Origin: Anopheles merus
Taxonomy: Eukaryota; Arthropoda; Insecta; Diptera; Culicidae
NCBI RefSeq assembly: GCF_017562075.2
Contig: NC_054084.1
Location: 13,902,798 to 13,966,797 of the forward strand
Length of the DNA stretch: 64,000 bases
Direction of reading: 5' to 3'
The position numbers and the translations under genes are program-made. Each line of letters starts with the position of its first letter. Position 1 is the first letter of the stretch. Shown piece after piece: positions 14,351 to 22,611 of this stretch. The notes beneath the pieces are model-generated. The model searched no databases, had not been told where the DNA came from, and worked only from the letters and a program-made list of their open reading frames with translations.

Positions 14351-15322
14351 ATAGATGTTGTTTGATTTTCTATGTACAAAAAGATATTGTTATACAAATG
14401 GATCTGGATTTCGAATATATCATTTTTGACCCTTCATTTGCTTTCTAAAATGAGGTCCAAATGGGAATCCAACTACTTATAACCTTGTTGGAAAAGACGT
14501 TTCGGTCCTTTTCACTTTATTTTTTATTAGATCACAATATCAGATAATCAGATGATAATCCTCAATAATGGATATGAGAATGAGTCAGACACACTGTGTT
14601 AAAAGCGGCATCTTATATTTAATACTACAATCAGTCATAGATAAAATATACATAGAATAGGAGCAGTGTTTGGTCTTTAAGAAATTGCCAGTCTCTATTT
14701 TAGTGGATAAATGCTTTAAGCTTATTTATTTTTGAATTTAATGATGGAGATCTTTGAAAAAATTTATCCTAAGAACAATTGCCCTGAAACTGAAACAAAG
14801 ACAATAGCAGGAAGGTCAGCTAGAAACAGTGAGAAATTAGAAGATGATAAACATTATAAAGAAGATGCGGTTAAAATATTGTAAGATTATTTTTTCTCTA
14901 ATTTACAACATTCCAACACTACATTTTCACACTTTACCGAATTGCCACGTTGGTCATCAGGTTGAGCATTGAACTTATCCTGTAGGTAGCCGGTTTGTCC
15001 CTATATATTAAAGAAATTAAAATATGACATTAACATGTATCTACCATAGTTTGATTATTTTCTTTTGAATCCGAATCTATTGGAATAGTCCCACAAGTGA
15101 TGGAATCACCATAATGTAAACTTCTTGAACTTAGTAGTTCCACAGAACAGAACGTATTCGCTACTGAGGAGTTTGCTACGCATTATTTTATTTTTAAAGT
15201 CGTGCATATTTTTGATACGGTAATTTAACAACAAAACAAGCATTTTGATCATTATTATCTAGTAGAATGTAATATAGTACTATATTAAAAAATAGTTTTG
15301 TATTGTATTAAGAACAACTACA
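14351..15322. other. AT-rich flank of the LTR element with two weak coding-like stretches
   Basis: This interval contains a plus-strand open frame at 14720-14884 with an ATG at 14741 (47 codons, charged and hydrophilic) ending on a GTAAGA that looks like a splice donor. It also contains two minus-strand open stretches (about 15061-15183 and 14887-15000) separated by a 44-bp segment with splice-like ends. None shows a domain I know and 44 bp is short for a mosquito intron, so these are possible exon or transposon fossils rather than called genes. Confidence 0.3.
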
Positions 15323-15326
15323 TCTA
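15323..15326. repeat. Target-site duplication TCTA (left copy)
   Basis: The four bases TCTA directly before the 5' LTR are repeated directly after the 3' LTR at 20072-20075. A 4-bp duplication is the usual product of Ty3/gypsy integrases and fixes both ends of the element. Confidence 0.9.
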
Positions 15327-15514
15327 AGTTACCACGTTGTAAATATCTTATTAGTATTTGTATAGGTTATTAGATATAGCGTTAAGTAGTATTGCGTTGA
15401 TAGTGTTAGATCTAATTAGAAGTATGCGTGAAACACATATGTAATGGATATTTTTGGTAGAATAAACTCAGTCTGTAAGCAACCTCCGAAGAGAAGCGAC
15501 TCGACTCGATAACT
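15327..15514 (+). repeat. 5' LTR
   Basis: 188 bp, beginning AGTTACC and ending GATAACT, so the tips form a short inverted repeat (AGTTA/TAACT). It matches 19884-20071 at every position I compared. An AATAAA polyadenylation signal lies at 15461-15466, immediately followed by an arthropod initiator-like TCAGTC at 15468-15473. The short length and AGT/ACT tips fit the gypsy lineage rather than elements with TG...CA tips. Confidence 0.97.
15461..15473 (+). promoter_or_regulatory. LTR polyadenylation signal and initiator-like motif
   Basis: AATAAA is followed one base later by TCAGTC, which matches the insect core-promoter initiator (TCAKTY). The arrangement puts the likely transcription start just after the poly(A) signal, so the R region would be very short. 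The same motifs recur in the 3' LTR at 20018-20030, where AATAAA would act for 3' processing. Motif match only; the start site is inferred. Confidence 0.5.
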
Positions 15515-15531
15515 GGCGCCCGAATTAAAAG
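15514..15531 (+). promoter_or_regulatory. Primer binding site, tRNA-Lys type
   Basis: TGGCGCCCGAA starts on the last base of the 5' LTR. TGG is complementary to the tRNA CCA tail, and this 11-base start is the pattern known for tRNA-Lys-primed retroelements. The following TTAAAAG matches less clearly, so the annealed length is uncertain. The one-base overlap with the LTR follows from where the TCTA duplication places the LTR end. Confidence 0.85.
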
Positions 15532-15760
15532 AAAAAAATTAGTAAACGTATAAGCTCCTAGTACTGGAGTGAAGCTACCTATAGCTGTCTTTGTTCAACC
15601 AGAGAATACGACACCCAGCCTTAGAGCTATTGCCTTCCAACTGGTGATTTGCGGTGTTGTAGCGCGAATAGGTGCACTAATTTATTCATCGTGAAAGACC
15701 GTTCGATCATTTTTTTTTGTAATCTACGTCTACCTAGTTAGAATCTAGTTAGAAAAAAAA
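15532..15760 (+). other. 5' leader of the LTR element
   Basis: Untranslated leader between the primer site and gag, where packaging signals would be expected. It ends in a T-rich tract, a partly repeated TAGTTAGAA segment near 15735-15753 and an A-run directly before the gag ATG. I found no upstream ORF of note and no clear hairpin. Confidence 0.6.
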
Positions 15761-16606
15761 ATGGAACAACGCCAAGAAGAAATGAAATTCTTCATACAAA
15801 TGGGACAGGTCCCTGACATCCTTAAAATGTTGCCGGAATTTGACGGTAACCCGAAACATCTCAACACCTGGGTTGAGGATGTCGACGGAATATACAACTA
15901 CTATTCCGCATTTGCAAATTGCCCGACGCAATTTGGAATAATAGAACGTACAGTGCGTAGAAAAATAATTGGTGCGGCATCGGACGCTTTACATGCCAGT
16001 AATGTAGGATTTGATTGGTCAGCAATCAAAGAAGTGTTGGTGAAGAAGTTCAGTGATCGTCGTGATTTGATGAGTTTAGATTACGAACTTACTACAATTA
16101 AGCGTAAGAACTATGAAAATATCGAATTATACTTCGGTAGAGTGAACGAACTTCTTACATTTATTACAAACCACATTCAAAATAATGTTAAGTATAATTC
16201 TCCTAACCATGCGTTTTTAGATTATTTTAAAGATAAAGCCGTAGATAGTTTTATAAGGGGATTAAATAGTGACTTAGGAATATTAGTTAAAACAGCTGCG
16301 CCAGACAGCTTGAATAAGGCATATGAACTTTGTGTAGAGCTCGAAAAATTACGAAAAGGTACATCGGCACAAGGTTTCCTACCAACACAAAAGTTCCCTC
16401 CGAAACAAAAACCGCACGCACCAATACCGAGCGAAACGCACACGCGTCAAGAGCCGATGGAAGTAGATCGTACCATGCGTACACATTTGCATTATCAAAA
16501 CCGGCCGGCTCAAGCTTACGCTCACCAAGAGAATGATAGCACGGCAGCTCAGTGTAGCCCAACTTTTTTTGGGACAGGCTCCAATACCAACAGCCTGTCA
16601 AGGTAA
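15761..16606 (+). CDS. Gag-like structural polyprotein of the LTR element
   Basis: Encodes a 281-residue Gag-type protein that would form the cytoplasmic particle in which reverse transcription takes place. The ATG follows an A-rich run and is the first in frame after the primer site. The N-terminal part contains a FDGNP motif near residues 27-31 and a helical capsid-like region to about residue 200, as in gag proteins of gypsy-lineage elements. The tail (about 200-281) is rich in Pro, Gln and His. No CCHC zinc knuckle is present, which is usual for this lineage and means RNA binding must rely on basic residues. The last 49 bases overlap the pol frame, and translation would shift -1 at 16564-16570. 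The ORF is intact with no frameshift or internal stop. Confidence 0.9.
   Translation: MEQRQEEMKFFIQMGQVPDILKMLPEFDGNPKHLNTWVEDVDGIYNYYSAFANCPTQFGIIERTVRRKIIGAASDALHASNVGFDWSAIKEVLVKKFSDRRDLMSLDYELTTIKRKNYENIELYFGRVNELLTFITNHIQNNVKYNSPNHAFLDYFKDKAVDSFIRGLNSDLGILVKTAAPDSLNKAYELCVELEKLRKGTSAQGFLPTQKFPPKQKPHAPIPSETHTRQEPMEVDRTMRTHLHYQNRPAQAYAHQENDSTAAQCSPTFFGTGSNTNSLSR
16564..16599 (+). promoter_or_regulatory. Programmed -1 ribosomal frameshift signal (gag to pol)
   Basis: The slippery heptamer T_TTT_TTT (16564-16570) is in the correct gag phase for a -1 slip, which moves ribosomes into the pol frame; that frame is open from 16558 onward. Two bases later is a perfect 8-bp hairpin: GACAGGCT (16573-16580), an 11-base loop, and AGCCTGTC (16592-16599). 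The loop can additionally pair with 16617-16626 (nine of ten positions counting one G-U), so a pseudoknot is possible. The two-base spacer is shorter than the usual five to nine, though partial melting of the stem base would lengthen it. Confidence 0.85.
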
Positions 16607-19600
16607 AAAACACTGGGTTAGTGTTGCCGTTTATTAAAGTGCCTACAGAACATGGTTTTATTAAACTCCTAGTCGATAGTGGTGCAAATATAAACATTAT
16701 TTCGGAGAAGTGGGCAAATGTGATAGGGAGTGAAACAGTTAGAAGTGAAACAAAACAGTTTAAAAGTGTTGCCGGGATAGGAAGTGCTTCGCAAGTAGTT
16801 TTTCTTGATATTTTCTCTCCAGTGCTAGAAACAAAATATAAATTTGTGGTGTACAACTTTCACGACTTTTTTGATGGCATAATTGGGACTGAAATAGTAT
16901 TTGCACACAATATCAATTTAATTACACGTGCCCGAGAGATCGAACTCACAAAGCCGGACAATAGCAAGTATAAAATACCACTGCATTTCTATTATCCGAA
17001 AAAAATGTGTCGTGAGTATAGTAGTGTGACAATCGATCAGATACTTGACGTAGAATCTAACACACACATCGCACACCTAACAAGAGAAGAGCGAGAATCT
17101 CTCGTTACAGTTCTTAACCAACACAGTCATGCTTTTCACGATACAGACTCAAAGCTGACGTGTACCACTAATGTCGAATGTCGAATAAGAACCACAGATG
17201 ATGCACCGGTGTACCAAAAAAGCTATCCCTACCCCGTCGCTTATAAAAACGAAGTGGAACAGCAAATTTCAAAGATGTTAGCGGACGGTATTATTCGTCC
17301 TTCACGATCCGCCTGGAACTCGCCACTTTGGGTCGTTCAAAAAAAGGGAAACAGTGAATGTTCTGACGGAGAGAAAAAGTTACGATTAGTGATCGATTAT
17401 AGGCGTCTTAATCAGAAAACCATCTCTGAAAAATACCCTATCCCAGACATACAAAATATTCTTGACCAGTTAGGTGGGAATAAATATTTCACTACACTCG
17501 ACCTTGCTTCTAGTTTCCATCAAATTAAGGTCAATGATCTCGACATAGAAAAAACAGCATTCTCTGTTAATAGCGGAAAGTATGAGTTTTTACGAATGCC
17601 ATTTGGCTTGAAAAATGCGCCAGCCATTTTCCAACGTGCAATAGACGATGTGTTTCGTGAACACATAGGAAAAATTTGCTATGTCTACATAGACGATCTT
17701 GTGGTTTTTGGACGCAATTTAACCGAACATATCCACAACTTAAAAGTAATTTTGTCCACTTTGGAAGAAGCGAATCTTAAAGTTCAGCTACAAAAATCGA
17801 AATTTCTTTGTCAAAGTGTGGAATATCTCGGTTATATAATTACGTTGGATGGAATAAGACCTAACCAAGCTAAGATATTGACCATAAAAAACTGGCCAAA
17901 ACCAACTAACACAAAGGAATTAAGAAGTTTTTTAGGCATGGTCGGCTACTATCGACGGTTTATCAAAGGGTATGCTGATCTAACTAAACCCTTGTCTAAC
18001 CATTTACGAGGAAAAAATAATTCTGATTCTTCACCAATCGAACTTACATCAGAAGAGTTAAAATGTTTCGAAAGTATGAAACAGGTAATATCGGGAAACG
18101 ATATTCTTACGTACCCAGACTTCGACAAACCCTTTCTGATAACAACTGATGCCTCTAACTACGCCATAGGCGCCGTGCTCAGTCAAGGTGAAGTGGGGAA
18201 GGATAAACCAATACATTTTGCCTCGCGAACGCTTAACAAAAGAGAAGAAAATTTTTCAGCGACTGAAAAAGAGATGTTAGCAATTTATTGGTCGCTGAAA
18301 GTTTTTCGAAACTACATCTACGGTCAAAAGTTTAAAATCATAACAGACCATCAGCCTCTAACATTTTCACTATCGTCAAAAAACGTCAATACCAAACTAA
18401 AGCGCTGGAAATCTTACTTAGAGGAACACGACTACGAAATGGTGTATACACCTGGTAAAAATAACGTGGTTGCCGACGCGCTCAGTCGCGTTCAGATATT
18501 TAGCCTAACGTCAACTCAGCATTCTGCTGAAGAAGACAGCTCAGACATGATTGAATGTACAGAAGCTCCTCTTAACGCTTTCAAGCTTCAAATAGTGTTA
18601 GAGAAGGATGCTAATGAGGATATTCTAGTTTCCTATCCTTTTCCCGGGTTCAAAAAAGTAATAATTAGAATGCACAATTTTACAGAACAGTCTCTTACGG
18701 ATATTATTAAGAAATACTTCATTCCTAATAAATTAACCGGTTTGAATTGTTCAGAAGAAATCCTAGGAAAATTTCAAAATATCTTCAAAGAATATTCAAG
18801 CACAAGAATGTATAAGATACGTTTCACGCAAAATATTTTGAAGGATATTACGAACACAGAAGAACAAGAAAACATTATACAAGTTGAACACGAAAGGGCC
18901 CATCGAGGCATAGAGGAAAACAAACGTAAAATTTTGAGGAAATTTTATTTTCCCAAAATGACACAAAAAATTAGAAATTTCATTAAAGTTTGCGATGCGT
19001 GCAATACATGCAAATATGATAGGCGACCATTGAAAGTACAATTGCAGGAAACACCTATACCAAACCATCCTTTTGAGATTTTGCACTTGGACATATACCA
19101 GATAGACGGGGAAAGCTTTCTTTCAAGTGTTGATAAATTTTCGAAATTTGGAAGAATGATCCCCATTAAATCAAAACAAACGATTCATATTAGAAAAGCT
19201 TTCGAACAAACAATTACATCATATATAATTCCATCTATTGTAGTAACGGATAACGAGAAATCTTTTCTATCAGCAGAAATTCGAGGGATAATGCTAGACC
19301 TTAATATAACAGCTTACATCACACCAAGCAATAAATCTGAGGTTAATGGTCAAGTAGAACGCTTCCATTCTACGATTACCGAAATGTATCGCATACAAAA
19401 ACGTCTGCAACCTAACTACTCAACTAAAAGGCGTATGGCGATAGTAGTAGGAAAATACAACGACACTATACATAGTGTAACTAAGAAAACTCCAAAAGAA
19501 ATCCTTTTAGGTATTTCTCAAAATCCAGCATCCGTTGAAGAAATTGACGAAGTTAGAAATAGGATTTATGATGAGGTAATTGTACAATTGAAACAAGCTC

Positions 19601-19818
19601 AAAGCAAGCAACAAAAAACTCATAATAAACTAAGGCAAGTACCTCCGCAGTTAGAAGTAGGGCAAGAAATCTTTGTAAAAGATAAAGTCTTCAAGGGGAA
19701 AGAAAAGCCCATATTTAAGAGGAATTTCGTGCAAGATGACAAACGTGTCACTGTTCAAAATGAAAATAACTTTAAAATACACAAAACAAATGTCAAAAAC
19801 TTAATCATCTCCAAATAA
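16570..19818 (+). CDS. Pol polyprotein: protease, reverse transcriptase, RNase H, integrase
   Basis: The ORF has no good ATG at its start, and 16570 is the first pol-frame codon after the frameshift site. Numbering residues from the codon at 16621: aspartic protease with DSGA at 19-22; reverse transcriptase with LDLASSFHQI at 293-302 (catalytic D294), MPFGLKNAP at 326-334 and YIDD at 356-359; RNase H with D510, E551 (E549 nearby), D576 and D619; integrase zinc finger H757, H761, C791, C794; integrase core D824, D877, E913 with 35 residues between the last two (DD35E). It copies the element RNA to DNA and integrates it. No chromodomain is visible after the integrase. All catalytic residues are present and there is no stop, so the protein looks functional. 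The stop lies 65 bp before the 3' LTR. Confidence 0.95.
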   Translation, partial: WDRLQYQQPVKVKNTGLVLPFIKVPTEHGFIKLLVDSGANINIISEKWANVIGSETVRSETKQFKSVAGIGSASQVVFLDIFSPVLETKYKFVVYNFHDFFDGIIGTEIVFAHNINLITRAREIELTKPDNSKYKIPLHFYYPKKMCREYSSVTIDQILDVESNTHIAHLTREERESLVTVLNQHSHAFHDTDSKLTCTTNVECRIRTTDDAPVYQKSYPYPVAYKNEVEQQISKMLADGIIRPSRSAWNSPLWVVQKKGNSECSDGEKKLRLVIDYRRLNQKTISEKYPIPDIQNILDQLGGNKYFTTLDLASSFHQIKVNDLDIEKTAFSVNSGKYEFLRMPFGLKNAPAIFQRAIDDVFREHIGKICYVYIDDLVVFGRNLTEHIHNLKVILSTLEEANLKVQLQKSKFLCQSVEYLGYIITLDGIRPNQAKILTIKNWPKPTNTKELRSFLGMVGYYRRFIKGYADLTKPLSNHLRGKNNSDSSPIELTSEELKCFESMKQVISGNDILTYPDFDKPFLITTDASNYAIGAVLSQGEVGKDKPIHFASRTLNKREENFSATEKEMLAIYWSLKVFRNYIYGQKFKIITDHQPLTFSLSSKNVNTKLKRWKSYLEEHDYEMVYTPGKNNVVADALSRVQIFSLTSTQHSAEEDSSDMIECTEAPLNAFKLQIVLEKDANEDILVSYPFPGFKKVIIRMHNFTEQSLTDIIKKYFIPNKLTGLNCSEEILGKFQNIFKEYSSTRMYKIRFTQNILKDITNTEEQENIIQVEHERAHRGIEENKRKILRKFYFPKMTQKIRNFIKVCDACNTCKYDRRPLKVQLQETPIPNHPFEILHLDIYQIDGESFLSSVDKFSKFGRMIPIKSKQTIHIRKAFEQTITSYIIPSIVVTDNEKSFLSAEIRGIMLDLNITAYITPSNKSEVNGQVERFHSTITEMYRIQKRLQPNYSTKRRMAIVVGKYNDTIHSVTKKTPKEILLGISQNPASVEEIDEVRNRIYDEVIVQLKQAQSKQQKTHNKLRQVPPQLEVGQEIFVKDKVFKGKEKPIFKRNFVQDDKRVTVQNENNFKIHKTNVKNLIISK

Positions 19819-19847
19819 CTATATACCGATTTTTTTTTGGCTCTAAA

Positions 19848-19867
19848 GTTGATTCAGGAGAATCAAC
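19848..19867 (+). other. Hairpin between pol and the 3' LTR
   Basis: GTTGATTC, loop AGGA, GAATCAAC forms a perfect 8-bp stem in the 65-bp segment after pol, just ahead of the purine tract. An 8-bp stem is expected by chance several times in a window this size, so only its position suggests a role, for example in RNA 3' processing or packaging. Confidence 0.4.
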
Positions 19868-19870
19868 ACT

Positions 19871-19882
19871 AGAAGGATGGGG
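19871..19882 (+). promoter_or_regulatory. Polypurine tract for plus-strand priming
   Basis: AGAAGGATGGGG is purine except for one T and ends one base before the 3' LTR at 19884. This is the expected place for the RNase H-resistant primer of plus-strand DNA synthesis. Confidence 0.8.
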
Positions 19883-19883
19883 C

Positions 19884-20071
19884 AGTTACCACGTTGTAAA
19901 TATCTTATTAGTATTTGTATAGGTTATTAGATATAGCGTTAAGTAGTATTGCGTTGATAGTGTTAGATCTAATTAGAAGTATGCGTGAAACACATATGTA
20001 ATGGATATTTTTGGTAGAATAAACTCAGTCTGTAAGCAACCTCCGAAGAGAAGCGACTCGACTCGATAACT
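19884..20071 (+). repeat. 3' LTR
   Basis: 188 bp, same length, termini and apparently same sequence as the 5' LTR, including AATAAA at 20018-20023, which would direct cleavage of the element transcript. Followed directly by the right copy of TCTA. Confidence 0.97.
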
Positions 20072-20075
20072 TCTA
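20072..20075. repeat. Target-site duplication TCTA (right copy)
   Basis: Direct repeat of 15323-15326 across the LTR element. Confidence 0.9.
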
Positions 20076-22407
20076 TAAGATAAAGAAAAAATATAATCAA
20101 TTCAAAGCATTTTTTTTTCTACTCCAATTGTGACTATTGATACTGACCAATTGTGGTTGATGATTGTTGCTATTGCTATTGCTAGGTTTTAAAATTTTGT
20201 AAACATGCGTTATAGTCATTGTTATACAACTTTGGATTGCTTTTGAACTTCGTTGAGAATATTTAAAATAATAATATTGATACAAAACGTATCTTCTTCA
20301 GGTTTTTAAAGTTTAGCCGTTGATAGAGGCGTAAGACTCTTGATCTAAAGTCTTTAAAACAATAAATTGGCCTTTGGAAGCCTTTGCTATGCTTGGATGT
20401 TTCTGCCGATGTACTGCTTCCAATTTATCTTCGCTTCTCTAACAAATGATAGAACCCTTACAATTAACGATGGTACTTGTGATCTTAACCATTACAACGC
20501 CTTTAATTTGATGCAGAATTTGCTTTCCATTCTTCTGAAAATAAGATGCTATTAATATTCATAACTTTTATTTGGCTGTTTTTGATTGCCAACGACGTAA
20601 TCCATGTATTACATAGAATTAGAGCCCAGCAAAGACGCTACTTAAATTTCCTAACTCATTATTAGCAAACGTACCGAACATAACGTTAGACCCATGAGCA
20701 AAACTCTAAAGCTCTCCGTAACGAGATGCAAAACAAAAGCGCACGAGAGGAAACACCCAACTAAGCTCGTTTATAATCGGCAGATTCCTACCGACTGCCC
20801 ACACAAGATTACTGTTTTCAATCAACAAGAAGATTACGCAGCAGGAAAACAGTTTGCCGGCCTCGAAGGGTCACACAGCCGATTACTGGCAAACCGCCGG
20901 TCCGCTTTCCGTTCCAGCCTTCCCCTTCGGCACCACACTTCGACAGGTTGCGTTTGTTAACTCAATTTAACTTTCTCACCACTCAATTCCGCAATAAAAC
21001 TGTCCGGAATGATGAGGAAAAGTTTCTCCACCGCAACCTTCCGCAAGCCACCTCACAACTCGCACCTCCGATTTACCTCACCACAAAGTGCGAACGCCAG
21101 TGGCATGGAGTAAAATAAATTTCAACTCATGTTCTTTCCATTTTACTTCCATAACCGTTTCTGCGGTTTCTGCTGGTGGCCAACCGCCCTCTCAAACCCG
21201 CTCCTCCGTTTGGCGATCGTTTTCCATCGCTGTATCGACGACTCAGCAGTTCCGCCGTCGGCTGAGCATTTCGGTCGCTCCCCACTTGCAGGCGAGCCAG
21301 CAAACGTATCATTAATTTTCTACAGCTTCCAGATTCTTGCCGCTTCAGAATCTCGTACGTACACTGCTCCGAAAAGAAAACTGAACCACTCACACAAGAG
21401 GCAAGCAAGGAGGAAAAAATAGACGCGGCAAGTATTGGGGAGCAATGGCGCTTCTGGCGGGTTGTCGATCGCCCGGCTGCCAAAATTTCAAAACAGAAAG
21501 TCAATTTAGACAAATGCATTTTCGGTACGCTTCTGCTACGGAAACAATTTTGGGGCTTTCGGTTACTGGGTGGTTTCCTTTTTTTTTTTTGGTGTGCTTC
21601 TTGGTGAGCATTTTTTGTGTGTGTGCTGCCGAAACTTGTTCTAAGCGATACTTGAAGATGAATGGGGGTGGGTGGAAATGGAAAGAAAAATACGTCTATA
21701 AATCATTCAAACCGTTTCGAACCATCCGTGCGCCACGTGATTGGGTGAAGAATCATCCCGGGCTCTCTCTCTCGGGTGGGAAAGAAGGAAAAACACCACT
21801 GGCTGCCGCAGCTGCCTTCAGTTTGATGCACTTGCTTGGCACCGGGTGCATTGTTCGGAAGAGGCACTGCAACATTGCTCGTCAGGAATGCAACAATGTT
21901 TGCCGCATCAGTTGTGCTTGGGAACTCGGAAGGGCGGCAGAAGATCGGACATGGAATTGAATTTAGCACATGCCGGTGTTTAGTTCATTGAAAAGTGTTT
22001 AAGGGATGATCCCGGCGGGAGCATAAAACAACTAGCGAACGCAAACAACAATGCATTAAAGAGGAACGTCTCGTCCGTGCAACATTATTTCAAGGGTTAT
22101 TTGATTTTTCCACCTAATTTTATATAGTTTAATAGAGGCGAAGTGAAACTGCATATCTAAGGACTATTGTAGACACAGTATTTAAAAAAAATGCAGAACA
22201 TGCTTTGAATGTACCTGTATGAATTATTTTCAATGATATGTTTTAATATTTAGTATTAACTTAAAAAAGTTATAAAATTTTTTAAAATTAGGTTTTAGTA
22301 TTTTTTTAATATTTTGTTTTGTTTCCCAATATTTTTTTCATTTCCCTTTTAATTAAATCTTAATGAAAGATACGAAGCACCTCGATTGCAATAGTGTAAA
22401 ACCCATT
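20076..22407. other. AT-rich flank then GC-balanced island, no gene
   Basis: To about 20690 the sequence is AT-rich, with an Asn/Ser/Gln-rich minus-strand open frame at 20097-20285 that looks like low-complexity translation of a CAATAG-type run (near 20160-20185). An island at 20700-22080 holds overlapping frames on both strands, the longest at 21445-21960 plus (171 codons), with no domain I recognise. Confidence 0.5.
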
Positions 22408-22600
22408 CATCTTCTTCGTGTTCCTTTTCTTATTTGGTACAACAACCTGTACCTTTAATGGGCTTGGACTTTCAGTGACTTATTGAATACTCATAGCAGG
22501 AATATGGGGGCTTGTACGGGGGCACGGTTCATTCGGGGCTTTATCCCATGACAGGTATGATGTTAAGTCGTACGAGTTAGCAACTGTACCATGAGGCCCG
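22408..22600 (-). mobile_element. tRNA-derived SINE, SINE200/SINEX-like, copy 3
   Basis: On the minus strand the head reads ATGGTACAGTTGCTAACTCG (A-box region), followed by a damaged B box (GATAAAGCCCC), a body shared with copy 1 (AATAAGTCACTGAAAG, then a GTTGTTG-containing end), and an A/G-rich tail at the low-coordinate end. Flanks TAAAACCCATT (22397-22407) and TAAAACTTATT (22601-22611) match at 9 of 11 positions, consistent with an old, diverged target-site duplication. The mutated B box makes it unlikely to be transcribed. Confidence 0.78.
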
Positions 22601-22611
22601 TAAAACTTATT

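Larger units (their letters stand above)
15327..20071 (+). mobile_element. Full-length Ty3/gypsy LTR retrotransposon, gypsy lineage, without env
   Basis: A 4745-bp element bounded by two 188-bp LTRs (15327-15514 and 19884-20071) and a TCTA duplication. Internally it has a tRNA-Lys-type primer binding site, a leader, gag, pol in the -1 frame, and a purine-rich tract against the 3' LTR. LTR termini AGT...ACT, the tRNA-Lys primer, a gag with no zinc knuckle, -1 frameshifting and the PR-RT-RNase H-integrase order together point to the gypsy lineage of Metaviridae. Only 65 bp separate the pol stop from the 3' LTR, so there is no room for an envelope gene. Both ORFs are uninterrupted and I see no difference between the LTRs when read base by base. 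It therefore integrated recently and may still be able to move. It sits in AT-rich non-coding DNA. Confidence 0.97.
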
